Shown here piece by piece: positions 37,109 to 46,592 of a stretch of 64,000 nucleotides of DNA. The DNA is from Pseudoalteromonas sp. Scap06. Its GTDB lineage: Bacteria; Pseudomonadota; Gammaproteobacteria; Enterobacterales; Alteromonadaceae. The translations under genes and the position numbers were made by a program. The notes under the pieces are model-generated. The model was given only the letters and a program-made list of their open reading frames with translations, was not told where the DNA came from and did not search any database. The stretch is from the NCBI RefSeq assembly GCF_013394165.1, contig NZ_CP041330.1, positions 1,542,501-1,606,500 on the forward strand, given 5' to 3'. The first letter of the stretch is position 1, and every line of letters starts with the position of its first letter.

Positions 37109-38842
37109 TTACGAAAATGCAGATTCGGCGAGCTCTTCTTGCATTTGTTCGCGCATTTTAAATTTTTGCAATTTGCCGGTTACTGTCATCGGGTAATGTT
37201 CTACAAAACGAATGTATTTAGGCTGTTTAAAGTAGGCGAGTTTGTCCTTTAAAAATAATCGAATTGCTTGCTCATCAAGCACTTCACCTTCTTTAGGCTG
37301 GATCCAGGCACAGACTTCTTCGCCAAACTTTTCATCGGTAATACCAAAAATTGCCGCATCTTGTATCCCTGGGTAGGTGTATAAAACTTCCTCAATCTCA
37401 CGGGGATATATATTTTCTCCGCCGCGAATAATCATGTCTTTAATTCTGCCAACAATACTGACAAAGCCTTCACTGTCCATTACTCCTAAATCGCCTGAAT
37501 GTAACCAACCTTTATTATCGATAGTGGCTTTGGTTTTCTCTTCATCATTCCAATAGCAGCGCATAATGCCGGCACCACGGCTACAGACTTCACCGGGTTG
37601 GCCTATTTTTTGAACTTCACCCAGTTCATCAATAATTTTTACTTCAGTGTGCGCAAGCGCTCGTCCTACTGTGGTGACTTGACGCTCAATTGATGAGTCG
37701 GTTTCAGTGATATTGTTGATTGGGCTACACTCTGTTTGTCCATAGGCTATAACGACTTGGTTCATATTCATTAGTGTTTGTACTTTACGCATAACTTGTT
37801 CAGGACAGGTTGAGCCTGCCATAACGCCGGTTCGTAATGTACTTAAGTCATAATCACTGAAGTTATTAAGCTCTAATTCGCTTATAAACATGGTAGGCAC
37901 GCCATGAAGCGCGGTGCATTTTTCTTGTTGTACCACCTCTAATGTGGTTTTTGGATCGAAAGAATCACTTGGATAAATAGCTGCAGCGCCTTTACTTACG
38001 CACAATAAGCTGCCTAAAACCATGCCAAAGCAATGATAAAGCGGTACAGGGATACACAGCTTATCATGTTCAGTAAAATGCATTGCTTGGGCAACAAGCA
38101 GTGCATTATTAAGAATGTTTTTATGCGTTAGTGTAGCCCCTTTAGGATTCCCTGTGGTACCTGAAGTAAATTGAATATTAATGTCTTGATTACAATTTAG
38201 AGTTTTTGCCACTGCTTGAAGTTCTAACTGGTGAGCGTCTGTCGGCATGGCGAGTACTTCATTAAACGAAAACATACCATTTACTGGCTCATCACTTATA
38301 CAAATTACATTTTTTAATGAAGGGAGCTTAGCGGCTTTTAATTTCCCTTTTTGGCAACTATTTAGCTCTGGGGCTAAACTTTGTAGCATATTAACGTAGT
38401 GACTGCCCTTAAATGAAGTAGCAGTAATAAGCGTGGAACATTCAACACTATTAAGTGCATATTGCAGTTCACTGGGGCGGTAAGCTGGGTTAATACACAC
38501 CATGATTGCGCCGATTTTAGCTGTTGCAAATTGTGTTAAGCACCACTGTATGTTATTGGGTGACCAAATACCGACTCTGTCACCGACTTTTACCCCTAAT
38601 GCCAACAACCCCATAGCAAGTTGATCAATCTGTTGCTGAAATTCCTTATAGTTTAAGCGAATATTTTGGTGAGCAACAACAACTGCCAATGCCTCTGGGT
38701 TATTGTCGACAATTGAGTCGAGGTACTCTCCAATTGTTTGCTCTATTAGCGGTGTGCTTTGAATCCCCTTAAAATAACTATTTGATAGCGGTATAGTGTT
38801 TATTTGTTCTACTTCTTTATGCACTGTTTGTGTCGCTTTCAT
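37109..38842 (-). CDS. AMP-binding acyl-CoA synthetase
   Basis: 577-residue adenylate-forming enzyme that activates a fatty or short-branched acid with ATP and joins it to CoA. The P-loop is IQFTSGTTGNPKGA, the A5 motif YGQTECSP, the hinge and A7 region WLHSGDLGVMD and GRIKDMIIRGGENIYP, and the C-terminal catalytic lysine lies in PMTVTGKLQKFKMRE. The length and PREIEEVLYTYP fit medium-chain (ACSF2-like) synthetases. The ATG at 38842 is chosen because GGAG (38852-38849) stands 6 nt upstream; an in-frame ATG at 38905 lacks one. Single-gene unit. Confidence 0.88.
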   Translation of the reverse strand: MKATQTVHKEVEQINTIPLSNSYFKGIQSTPLIEQTIGEYLDSIVDNNPEALAVVVAHQNIRLNYKEFQQQIDQLAMGLLALGVKVGDRVGIWSPNNIQWCLTQFATAKIGAIMVCINPAYRPSELQYALNSVECSTLITATSFKGSHYVNMLQSLAPELNSCQKGKLKAAKLPSLKNVICISDEPVNGMFSFNEVLAMPTDAHQLELQAVAKTLNCNQDINIQFTSGTTGNPKGATLTHKNILNNALLVAQAMHFTEHDKLCIPVPLYHCFGMVLGSLLCVSKGAAAIYPSDSFDPKTTLEVVQQEKCTALHGVPTMFISELELNNFSDYDLSTLRTGVMAGSTCPEQVMRKVQTLMNMNQVVIAYGQTECSPINNITETDSSIERQVTTVGRALAHTEVKIIDELGEVQKIGQPGEVCSRGAGIMRCYWNDEEKTKATIDNKGWLHSGDLGVMDSEGFVSIVGRIKDMIIRGGENIYPREIEEVLYTYPGIQDAAIFGITDEKFGEEVCAWIQPKEGEVLDEQAIRLFLKDKLAYFKQPKYIRFVEHYPMTVTGKLQKFKMREQMQEELAESAFS

Positions 38843-38959
38843 GACATTCTCCATGTTTTTATCTATCCAAGGCTTGTTGATTAAATAATCATGAATTGTC
38901 GACAAAGGGAAGGGGGTTAGACTAATGTCTTACACTTTTATTTGAAAATTTAGACATAA

Positions 38960-38993
38960 AAAAACGCGTAATATTGAGCTATTACGCGTTTTT
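38960..38993. terminator. Strong bidirectional terminator
   Basis: AAAAACGCGTAAT/ATTACGCGTTTTT, a 13 bp perfect stem with an 8 nt loop. It lies downstream of the DUF3010 gene and upstream of the acyl-CoA synthetase start, so it mainly ends DUF3010 transcription. Confidence 0.8.
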
Positions 38994-39011
38994 ACAAGGA
39001 TGCAATTGGTA

Positions 39012-39458
39012 TTACATTTCGTCGCTGCGGTAGGTTTTTTTCATGATATAAACGTAAGCATTAACGAATGCATTTTCTTGATATTTTTTAAGGCCAGTGT
39101 CTTCGAACGCGATAGGGATAGGGTTGCGTTTTACTTGCTCTTTTATTTCAGTAGTTGAAAACACGCGAACATCGAGGTTGTCGATTAATTGAATCGCCGT
39201 TTCCATTTTGAACCCTTTAGCGCTACCTGCAAATTTACCTTTAGGCTGGCGTTCGCGAATGGCAACAGAATCAATTTGGTAATCTTGCATCAGCTTTGCA
39301 AAATCAAATTGAAATTTACGCATTATTTCAGTGTCGTTACCGTTACCTAATGTAAAGCGTGTTTGGCGCACGTCACGAATATCAAAAACGTCGTTATCTT
39401 TACTTAAAATACAAAGTAGTACATCGCTACCGGTAATTTCTACACCACATGTTCTCAT
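39012..39458 (-). CDS. DUF3010 family protein
   Basis: 148 residues, beginning MRTCGVEITGSDVLLCIL. The opening strand pattern and SVAIRERQPKGKFAGSAKGF resemble an RNase H-like fold, but no nuclease activity is established. DUF3010 is largely restricted to Alteromonadales, Vibrionales and relatives, and its role is unknown. Short monocistronic unit ended by a strong terminator; 374 bp separate it from thrS. Confidence 0.8.
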   Translation of the reverse strand: MRTCGVEITGSDVLLCILSKDNDVFDIRDVRQTRFTLGNGNDTEIMRKFQFDFAKLMQDYQIDSVAIRERQPKGKFAGSAKGFKMETAIQLIDNLDVRVFSTTEIKEQVKRNPIPIAFEDTGLKKYQENAFVNAYVYIMKKTYRSDEM

Positions 39459-39728
39459 TGTTAATCTCTACTATAACTTAATTACCGGTTATTATACGCA
39501 ACACGCATTAAAATGCGAGTTTAAGCACTTTGTGTGCTGCTTTAATATAGTCCTTTACGCTAATTTGATGCGGCGTGACTGAAGAAAAGTTATTAATTGC
39601 ACATTTATGTTAAAAATGCGTGGTTTTTAGTAGCTTAAAACTTGTAATTAACGCTGCAGCACGCGACAATATCTTTTTTGTAGTTGAGCAGACTCAACAT
39701 CTACATTAGCCTTTGGCGGCGAAAAATA

Positions 39729-39826
39729 GTCAATGCTTATTCGTAAAAGCGTTGTCGAGTCATTCTCATTTAATTAATTAAAAAATACACGTGATACATT
39801 GTAGGTGTCACCACTGTATGTAAGGA
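39729..39826 (+). promoter_or_regulatory. thrS translational operator with two tRNA-Thr anticodon-like hairpins
   Basis: The proximal hairpin is GTGATAC (39791-39797) / GTGTCAC (39805-39811), 7 bp with one G-U. Its 7 nt loop AUUGUAG places UGU after U33, exactly as in an anticodon loop of tRNA-Thr(UGU). The distal hairpin is CAATGCTT (39731-39738) / AAGCGTTG (39747-39754), 8 bp with one G-U. Its loop AUUCGUAA presents CGU, again preceded by U and followed by A. The ribosome site TAAGGA (39821-39826) follows. This is the two-arm design known from E. coli, where threonyl-tRNA synthetase binds its own mRNA and blocks ribosome loading. The rest of the gap 39459-39728 shows nothing firm. Confidence 0.78.
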
Positions 39827-39832
39827 TTTATA

Positions 39833-41743
39833 ATGCCAGTTATTACTCTCCCTGACGGTAGTCAGCGTAGTTTTGAAAACCCTGTAAGCACGCTTGATGT
39901 TGCAAACGATATTGGCCCTGGTCTTGCTAAAGCAACCATCGCCGGCCGTGTTAATGGCGAACGTGTGGATGCATGTGATTTAATTTCAGCCGACTCTCGT
40001 CTTGAAATTATTACAGCAAAAGATGACGATGGTTTAGAAATTATTCGCCATTCTTGTGCCCACCTAATTGGTCATGCAGTTAAGCAACTTTTCCCAGACG
40101 CTAAAATGGCGATTGGTCCTACTATCGATAACGGTTTTTACTATGATATTGATATGGAACATTCGTTATCTCAAGATGATCTTGATGCGATTGAAAAGCG
40201 TATGTTACAGCTTGCAAAAACAAACTACGATGTAGTGAAAAAAACCGTTAGCTGGCAAGAAGCACGCGATACGTTTGCGGCGCGTGGCGAAACATACAAA
40301 ATAGAAATTCTTGACGAAAATATTGCTCAAGATGATCGCCCAGGTTTATACCACCACGAAGAATATGTAGATATGTGTCGTGGACCACACGTTCCTAACA
40401 TGAAATTCTGTCAAAACTTCAAAATTATGAAGGTAGCAGGTGCATACTGGCGTGGTGATTCTGAAAATAAAATGCTGCAGCGTATTTACGGCACAGCGTG
40501 GGGCGATAAAAAACAACTTAAAGCGTACTTAAAGCGTTTAGAAGAAGCTGAAAAACGTGATCACCGTCGTATTGGTAAAGCACTTGATTTATGGCACTGG
40601 CAAGAAGAAGCGCCAGGCATGGTATTTTGGCACAACGATGGTTGGAGCATTTACCGTGAATTAGAAGAATTTGTACGTGAAAAATTACGTGAGTACCAAT
40701 ACGAAGAAGTAAAAGGTCCAATGATGATGGATCGTTCGTTATGGGAAAAATCAGGTCACTGGGAAAAATATTCAGAAGCCATGTTTACCACGGAATCTGA
40801 AAAGCGTGAATACGCAATCAAGCCAATGAACTGTCCAGGTCACGTACAAATATTTAACCAAGGTTTAAAATCATACCGTGATTTACCACTGCGTATGGCT
40901 GAGTTTGGTTGTTGTCACCGTAACGAGCCATCAGGCGCACTTCACGGTTTAATGCGTGTGCGTGGCTTTACCCAAGATGATGCGCATGTATTCTGTACTG
41001 AAGAGCAAATCATGGATGAAGTATCGGCCTGTATTAAAATGGTTTACGATACGTATGAAACATTCGGCTTTGAAAAAATTGTAGTTAAACTTTCAACTCG
41101 TCCAGAGCAACGTATTGGCGAAGATGAAATGTGGGACAAAGCTGAGCTTGCACTTGCTGATGCACTTAAAGCAAATGACATTGAATTTGATTACCTACCA
41201 GGTGAAGGGGCGTTTTATGGCCCTAAAATTGAATTTACTTTGTACGATTGCTTAGACAGAGCGTGGCAGTGTGGTACAGTGCAACTAGACTTTGCATTAC
41301 CTGGTCGTTTAGGCGCAACATATGTCGCTGAAAATAACGAACGTCGTACACCTGTTATGATACACCGTGCTATATTAGGGTCTATTGAACGCTTTATCGG
41401 TATTTTAACAGAAGAGTATGCTGGTTTATTCCCAACGTGGCTTGCGCCTAAGCAAGTGGTGATTATGAATATCACCGATAAACAAGCACCGTATGTTCAG
41501 GAAATTGTACAAAAATTAAATAAACTTGGAATTAGAGCCGCTGCTGACTTGAGAAATGAGAAGATTGGCTTTAAAATCCGTGAGCATACACTTAAGCGTA
41601 TTCCTTACTTATTGGTTGTTGGCGACAAAGAAGTTGAGCAACAAGAAGTAGCAGTACGAACTCGCACAGGTGAAGACCTAGGCAAATTTAATGTCGATGA
41701 TTTTGTAGCTAAAATCAGTGAAGAAATCAAAAATCGACAGTAA
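39833..41743 (+). CDS. thrS: Threonyl-tRNA synthetase
   Basis: Class II synthetase charging tRNA-Thr, 636 residues. In order: a TGS domain (1-60), the editing domain with HSCAHLIGH and the CxxxH of YVDMCRGPH, the catalytic core with zinc cysteine in [10 protein letters not shown], motif 2 around [11 protein letters not shown], and motif 3 in [13 protein letters not shown]. The C-terminal anticodon-binding domain reads [14 protein letters not shown]. Full length and apparently active in editing. Probably autoregulated through the operator just upstream. First gene of the thrS-infC-rpmI-rplT cluster. Confidence 0.98.
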   Translation: MPVITLPDGSQRSFENPVSTLDVANDIGPGLAKATIAGRVNGERVDACDLISADSRLEIITAKDDDGLEIIRHSCAHLIGHAVKQLFPDAKMAIGPTIDNGFYYDIDMEHSLSQDDLDAIEKRMLQLAKTNYDVVKKTVSWQEARDTFAARGETYKIEILDENIAQDDRPGLYHHEEYVDMCRGPHVPNMKFCQNFKIMKVAGAYWRGDSENKMLQRIYGTAWGDKKQLKAYLKRLEEAEKRDHRRIGKALDLWHWQEEAPGMVFWHNDGWSIYRELEEFVREKLREYQYEEVKGPMMMDRSLWEKSGHWEKYSEAMFTTESEKREYAIKPMNCPGHVQIFNQGLKSYRDLPLRMAEFGCCHRNEPSGALHGLMRVRGFTQDDAHVFCTEEQIMDEVSACIKMVYDTYETFGFEKIVVKLSTRPEQRIGEDEMWDKAELALADALKANDIEFDYLPGEGAFYGPKIEFTLYDCLDRAWQCGTVQLDFALPGRLGATYVAENNERRTPVMIHRAILGSIERFIGILTEEYAGLFPTWLAPKQVVIMNITDKQAPYVQEIVQKLNKLGIRAAADLRNEKIGFKIREHTLKRIPYLLVVGDKEVEQQEVAVRTRTGEDLGKFNVDDFVAKISEEIKNRQ

Positions 41744-41817
41744 AAATCGAGCGTGTAGGGCAAGCAAAAATAGCCAGCTACACGCTTATATTATTGATAT
41801 TCTTGGAGGAACGTACT

Positions 41818-42363
41818 ATTAGAGGCGGCAAGAAAGGGCAACAAACAGCTCAAAAAAATCGTATTAACGAAGAAATTACAGCGCAAGAAGTTCGTTTAAT
41901 CGACATCGACGGCGAACAAGCTGGAATTCAGTCATTAAAAGACGCGCAAGCTATGGCTGATGCAGCGGGTGTTGATCTTGTAGAGATCAGTCCAAATGCT
42001 GAGCCGCCTGTTTGTAAGGTTATGGATTACGGTAAGTTCATCTTTGAAAAAAGCAAAGAACTAAAAGAGCAGAAGAAGAAGCAAAAGCAGATCCAGATTA
42101 AAGAAATCAAATTCCGTCCAGGTACGGATGAAGGTGATTATCAGGTTAAGCTACGCAACTTACGTAAGTTCTTAGAAGCTGGCGATAAAGCTAAGATAAC
42201 TATCCGCTTCCGTGGTCGTGAAATGGCTCACCAAGAAATTGGTATCGAATTATTAAACCGTATTAAAACCGATTTAGAAGAATTAGCAGTTGTTGAATCT
42301 TTCCCAAATCGTGTTGAAGGCCGTCAAATGGTTATGATGATGGCGCCGGTTGCTAAAAAGTAA
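41818..42363 (+). CDS. infC: Translation initiation factor IF-3, AUU start
   Basis: Binds the 30S subunit and proofreads initiation. 181 residues from the ATT codon at 41818, giving [25 protein letters not shown] (41805-41810) lies 7 nt upstream. The N-domain has [20 protein letters not shown] and the C-domain [14 protein letters not shown]. The rare AUU start is the one used in E. coli, where IF-3 rejects it and so represses its own synthesis. A TTG at 41794 would put the ribosome site inside the gene and is rejected. 74 nt after thrS. Confidence 0.95.
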   Translation: MRGGKKGQQTAQKNRINEEITAQEVRLIDIDGEQAGIQSLKDAQAMADAAGVDLVEISPNAEPPVCKVMDYGKFIFEKSKELKEQKKKQKQIQIKEIKFRPGTDEGDYQVKLRNLRKFLEAGDKAKITIRFRGREMAHQEIGIELLNRIKTDLEELAVVESFPNRVEGRQMVMMMAPVAKK

Positions 42364-42575
42364 TAATTAGGCGATAATACGCACCGAATTTAGCTCAGGT
42401 TTGCAAGTGATATGAAAATGTCCACCTGAGTTAACCGGTTTTAAAGTAAAATTGCGGTATTTATATCGGGTTTTCACCGGAACATAGCAGTAAGTTAGGC
42501 CTTTAAAGTGGAGCTATAGCAATATATCTCACGCCTTCTTACTAATTTTAAAGCAATACAATTGGAGTTATTGCA
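42364..42575 (+). promoter_or_regulatory. rpmI-rplT leader with candidate L20-responsive structure
   Basis: 212 nt between infC and rpmI with no reading frame. It contains the dyad CTCAGGT (42394-42400) / ACCTGAG (42424-42430) and a palindrome AACCGGTT (42433-42440). In E. coli, ribosomal protein L20 represses rpmI-rplT by binding structures in this same interval. The position matches; the exact fold is not established here. Confidence 0.4.
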
Positions 42576-42776
42576 ATGGCTTACAAGCTAAAAAGTCACA
42601 GAGGCGCAGCTAAGCGTTTCAAAAAGACTGCTTCTGGCGGTTTCAAGCGTAAACAAGCGCATCTTCGTCACATTCTGACTAAGAAAACTTCTAAGCGTAA
42701 GTTACACCTACGTCCTAAGATGATGGTTCATAAAAATGACCATGGTCTAGTTTCACGTATGTTACCATTCGCTTAA
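42576..42776 (+). CDS. rpmI: 50S ribosomal protein L35
   Basis: 66-residue basic protein of the large subunit. The signature [15 protein letters not shown] and the C-terminal [15 protein letters not shown] are intact. It is preceded by TTGGAGTTATTGCA, so a ribosome site is present. Co-transcribed with rplT 15 bp downstream; translation is probably coupled and under L20 feedback. Confidence 0.98.
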
Positions 42777-42791
42777 TAGGGGTTTTTAGAA

Positions 42792-43154
42792 ATGGCAAGA
42801 GTTAAACGCGGCGTTGTCGCACGTGCACGTCACAAAAAAGTTTTAAAACAAGCGAAAGGTTACTACGGAGCACGTTCACGTGTTTACCGCGTAGCTTTCC
42901 AGGCTGTTACTAAAGCGGGTCAATACGCTTACCGTGACCGCCGTGCTAAGAAACGTACTTTCCGTCAATTATGGATTGCACGTATCAATGCTGCTTCACG
43001 TCAAAATGGTCTGTCTTACAGCCGTTTTATCAATGGTCTTAAAAAGACGTCTGTAGAAATCGATCGTAAGATCCTTGCAGATATCGCTGTTTACGACCAA
43101 GTTGCATTCGCAGCGCTTGTAGCAAAAGCAAAAGAAGGCCTAGCGGCAGCTTAA
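42792..43154 (+). CDS. rplT: 50S ribosomal protein L20
   Basis: 120 residues, begins [20 protein letters not shown], with a long basic N-terminal helix that threads the 23S rRNA and a globular C-domain. L20 is an early assembly protein and, in E. coli, the translational repressor of its own operon. Last gene of the thrS cluster, followed by a strong terminator. Confidence 0.98.
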   Translation: MARVKRGVVARARHKKVLKQAKGYYGARSRVYRVAFQAVTKAGQYAYRDRRAKKRTFRQLWIARINAASRQNGLSYSRFINGLKKTSVEIDRKILADIAVYDQVAFAALVAKAKEGLAAA

Positions 43155-43172
43155 GTTTTTGTATAAGTATTG

Positions 43173-43198
43173 AAAAGGAGCCTATGGCTCCTTTTTTT
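43173..43198 (+). terminator. Intrinsic terminator after rplT
   Basis: AAAAGGAGCC/GGCTCCTTTT with a 3 nt loop and a seven-T tract. The following stretch to 43451 holds no gene I can see. Confidence 0.85.
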
Positions 43199-43451
43199 GT
43201 GCCTGCTATTTACTTTTTTAGCTGTGTAATACCTTTTAATTTCACATATTTATTCAACTTAAATTATCCACCCCACAATTTTAGGCTGGTACTTTATTGC
43301 TCTTCAAATTGATATTTATTACGTTTTTATCAGCACTTGACTAGGGCTTGAGCAAATAATCAAAGGAAACTGCAATTGGCTGCATTTTTTTGTTGAACTA
43401 CCGCAGTTTTGGCATCTAAAAAGCTTTAATTGCTATAATTTTTATTAATTA

Positions 43452-45290
43452 ATGCGTTTGCTAGAGAAGTATATGTTTATAAGTTTATTGGTTTTATCTG
43501 CAAGTATGGCGAATAACAGTCATTTACCGCCATTATTACCATGGGAAGGTGCGAGCACGTCGCTATTGCAGCAACAAGGACCTTTAACCACAGACTTTGA
43601 AATTTCTGCAGGAGTCTCGTCTCCAAATTATGCTGATACCATGGCATTTGTTGATAGGTTAGTAGCAGCTAATCCCACTCAATTTAAATCAAAAACGATT
43701 GGCTACAGCAATAGTAAACGTGCAATAAAAATGTTGATTGCCAGCGAACAAGGCTTTTTTGATGCTGGGCAAATGGCTAACAGCACTAAACCAACTGTTC
43801 TTATTCAGGCTGGTATTCACGCCGGTGAGATTGATGGTAAAGATGCAATGTTTATGTTGCTTAGAGATATTGCCACAGGTAAACGTCGCGATATATTAAA
43901 AAAGGTAAACATTCTATTTATTCCCATTCTTAATGTTGATGGGCATGAACGCAGTAGTGCATTTAATCGAATCAATCAGCGCGGCCCAGTAAAAATGGGT
44001 TTTAGAACAAACGCCAATAACCTTAATTTAAATCGTGATTTCACTAAATTAGATACCCCCGAGGTTAAAAGCGTACTTACAGTCATTAATGATTATAATC
44101 CAAATTTATATATAGACGTGCATGTGACTGATGGGGCCGATTACCAATATGATGTCACCTACGGCTATAACCCAGTATTTGCTAGCGAGTCGCCCGCTAT
44201 TTCGGATGCACTCAACCGTTACTTTAAACCTGTTATTGATCAAACCTTAACTGAGCAAGGACATATCCCTGGCCCTTTAGTGTTTGTTATGGATAAACAA
44301 GAATTTAAATCAGGTTTAGCAGGTTGGGTGGCGACGCCTCGTTTTTCTAATGGCTGGGGTGATTTAAGGTCATTGCCAACTATTTTAGTCGAAAACCATT
44401 CTTTAAAACCCTATAAGCAACGCGTGCTAGGGACTTATGTATTTATAGATGGTGCTATTGAAGCGTTAGCAAACCATAAAGATAAACTCGCCAATGCGGT
44501 AAAAAAAGAACAGCAATTTGTGCCTAAGCAATTAATTGTTAAACGTAGCTACGCTGAGCAAGCTGATCATATCAAATTTAAAGGCATTGCTTATTCTAAG
44601 AATATGAATGCTTTATCAAATCAGCAAGAAGTAAGTTATTTAGGTAAAAAGCAAGATTATGACAAGCTGCCTATTTTTTGGCAAAAAGAAGTACAGCACA
44701 CGGTTGAAGTCCCTAAATCGTTTTTTATCCCGCCAGTGTATACCGATATTATCGAAAAGCTTGCTTTACATGGGGTATCAATTAATAAACTCAGTGGCGC
44801 CAATACTCAGCCGTTGAAAATGGCAAAAGTGGCGCAATATAGCTTTGATAAAGCACCATTTGAAGGACGATTTAGAGTGTCGGCACGTTTTAACTATGAA
44901 CCGGCCACGAATGTTGATTTAGATGGTTGGTTTGAGGTCAGTACCCAACAAAAAGCAGGCGAGTTAGCCGTACATTTATTGCATCCAGAAGCTCCTGACT
45001 CTTTTTTTGCATGGGGTGAATTTAATACAATTTTTCAGCGAACAGAGTATATGGAAAATTACGCATTGCTCCCATTTGCTGAGAAAATGCTCAGTGATGA
45101 TCCTAAATTAGCAAAAGCATTTAATAAAAAACTGAAGCAAGATAAAGCATTTGCTACAAATTCTGAGGCGCGCTTAAATTGGCTCTATGAACATAGCCCG
45201 TTTTACGATCAAGCTTATTTAAAATACCCAATTTTAATGTCATATGAACAAGATATAGTTATTCCAGCGCAAAAAAATAAAGAAATATAA
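43452..45290 (+). CDS. M14-family zinc carboxypeptidase-like protein, exported
   Basis: 612 residues. A short hydrophobic N-terminus (MFISLLVLSASMANN, if translation starts at the second ATG, 43473) suggests export. The zinc site is HxxE in QAGIHAGEIDGKDAM with a later histidine in YIDVHVTDG; LNLNRDFTKLDTPE supplies the substrate-binding arginine, and the general-base glutamate may be in ILVENHSL. The C-terminal 250 residues are an all-beta accessory region. It probably trims peptides in the periplasm or medium. Stop and next start are 1 nt apart, so it is coupled to the metallo-hydrolase gene. Confidence 0.85.
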   Translation: MRLLEKYMFISLLVLSASMANNSHLPPLLPWEGASTSLLQQQGPLTTDFEISAGVSSPNYADTMAFVDRLVAANPTQFKSKTIGYSNSKRAIKMLIASEQGFFDAGQMANSTKPTVLIQAGIHAGEIDGKDAMFMLLRDIATGKRRDILKKVNILFIPILNVDGHERSSAFNRINQRGPVKMGFRTNANNLNLNRDFTKLDTPEVKSVLTVINDYNPNLYIDVHVTDGADYQYDVTYGYNPVFASESPAISDALNRYFKPVIDQTLTEQGHIPGPLVFVMDKQEFKSGLAGWVATPRFSNGWGDLRSLPTILVENHSLKPYKQRVLGTYVFIDGAIEALANHKDKLANAVKKEQQFVPKQLIVKRSYAEQADHIKFKGIAYSKNMNALSNQQEVSYLGKKQDYDKLPIFWQKEVQHTVEVPKSFFIPPVYTDIIEKLALHGVSINKLSGANTQPLKMAKVAQYSFDKAPFEGRFRVSARFNYEPATNVDLDGWFEVSTQQKAGELAVHLLHPEAPDSFFAWGEFNTIFQRTEYMENYALLPFAEKMLSDDPKLAKAFNKKLKQDKAFATNSEARLNWLYEHSPFYDQAYLKYPILMSYEQDIVIPAQKNKEI

Positions 45291-45291
45291 G

Positions 45292-45933
45292 ATGAAAATA
45301 ATCACAATTCCCGTTACGCAGTTTATGCAAAATTGCAGAATTATAGTATGCGAACAAACCCAGCAAGCTGTGGTGGTAGATCCCGGTGGTGATGTTGACA
45401 AAATTAATACAACACTAACACAGCATAACTTGAGCTTGTCAGCCATCTGGTTGACCCATGGACACTTAGACCATGTGGGTGGTGCTCATAGCTTACGTGA
45501 GCAATACAATATAAAGATTATTGGCCCACATAAGGATGAGCGCTTTTGGTTTGATAACTTACCAATGCAAGCTACAATGTTTGGATTTAAACCTATCAGT
45601 GCTTTTTACCCAGATGAATGGCTAGCACATGGTGACACCATACAAGTTGGTCAGCTTGTATTTAAAGTACTGCATTGCCCAGGGCACACCCCAGGACACG
45701 TTGTATTTTATCAAGATACGCAAAGCACCGTTATTGTGGGTGATGTTATATTTAAAGGCTCAGTCGGGCGTACTGATTTTCCAAAAGGAGACAGTAAGCA
45801 GCTTATTAGCTCAATACAGGCCCATATAATGACGTTGCCACTGAGTACCGCAATTTTAAGTGGCCATGGTGAAGATACCGATGTCGCCAATGAGAAGGCA
45901 ACCAATCCGTTTGTAAGTGGTCAATTTGGTTGA
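45292..45933 (+). CDS. Metallo-beta-lactamase fold hydrolase, glyoxalase II-like (YcbL type)
   Basis: 213 residues. The binuclear zinc motif is THGHLDHVGG, with further ligands in HCPGHTPGHV, VGDVIFKGSVGRTDFPKGD and ILSGHGEDT. It lacks the C-terminal helical domain of true glyoxalase II (about 250 residues), matching the shorter YcbL group, which hydrolyses thioesters such as S-lactoylglutathione. Cytoplasmic. It starts 1 nt after the M14 gene, an unusual pairing with an exported peptidase. Confidence 0.85.
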   Translation: MKIITIPVTQFMQNCRIIVCEQTQQAVVVDPGGDVDKINTTLTQHNLSLSAIWLTHGHLDHVGGAHSLREQYNIKIIGPHKDERFWFDNLPMQATMFGFKPISAFYPDEWLAHGDTIQVGQLVFKVLHCPGHTPGHVVFYQDTQSTVIVGDVIFKGSVGRTDFPKGDSKQLISSIQAHIMTLPLSTAILSGHGEDTDVANEKATNPFVSGQFG

Positions 45934-46017
45934 TGTGTTTAATTGTTAAAAATATGCAGACTGCTTTTTAAAAAGGCTGTATAATTTAACCAATTTATTA
46001 GATAAATAAGAAATAAA

Positions 46018-46476
46018 ATGTCTCTAAATCACGTAGATCGCCAAATATTGGCACTTTTACAACAAGATGCAAGTTTATCAACCGCTGAAATTGCAGATAA
46101 AGTAGGCCTATCTCAGTCTCCTTGTTGGCGTCGTATTGCCAAATTAGAACAAGATGGCTACATCAAAAGTAAAGTCGCATTGCTTGATGAAAAAAAGCTG
46201 GGCTTTGATATGTTGGTTTACGCCCATGTACGTTTATCAAACCATGGTAAAAAGAATCTAGCCGAGTTTGAAAAACTGATACTTAGCTATGATGAAGTGA
46301 CTGAATGTTACACTATGGCGGGTACTATGGACTTTATGTTACGTATTATTTCTCAAGGCATAGAAGGTTATGAACACTTTGTACGCGATAACCTACTTAG
46401 CTTAGAGTACGTCCAAGAGGTTCATTCTAACGTGACCATGACCTGTGTAAAACGTAGTACAGCCTTACCACTGTAA
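46018..46476 (+). CDS. Lrp/AsnC-family transcription regulator
   Basis: 152 residues: the N-terminal helix-turn-helix in LSTAEIADKVGLSQSPCWRR and a C-terminal RAM ligand domain with TECYTMAGTMDFMLRI. These proteins form octamers and respond to amino acids. The regulator is not adjacent to an obvious amino-acid gene, so its target cannot be read here. Own terminator downstream. Confidence 0.9.
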   Translation: MSLNHVDRQILALLQQDASLSTAEIADKVGLSQSPCWRRIAKLEQDGYIKSKVALLDEKKLGFDMLVYAHVRLSNHGKKNLAEFEKLILSYDEVTECYTMAGTMDFMLRIISQGIEGYEHFVRDNLLSLEYVQEVHSNVTMTCVKRSTALPL

Positions 46477-46532
46477 AATAAAAATAAGCCGATGATAAAC
46501 AAATCGGCTGCATTAACTATAATTGTGAAATG

Positions 46533-46565
46533 AGCGCTAATTTGATAGAATTCAGCGCTTTTTTT
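46533..46565 (+). terminator. Intrinsic terminator after the Lrp-family gene
   Basis: AGCGCTAATT pairs with AATTCAGCGCT (one bulged base), followed by seven T. A weaker hairpin AGCCGAT/ATCGGCT lies upstream (46487-46509). Confidence 0.75.
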
Positions 46566-46592
46566 GTCAGCTAAATAAAACTGAGGAACTCA

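Noticed and set aside
41794..41817. TTG start for infC at 41794
   Set aside because: It would translate through the GGAGGA ribosome site; the AUU at 41818 fits spacing and the family N-terminus.
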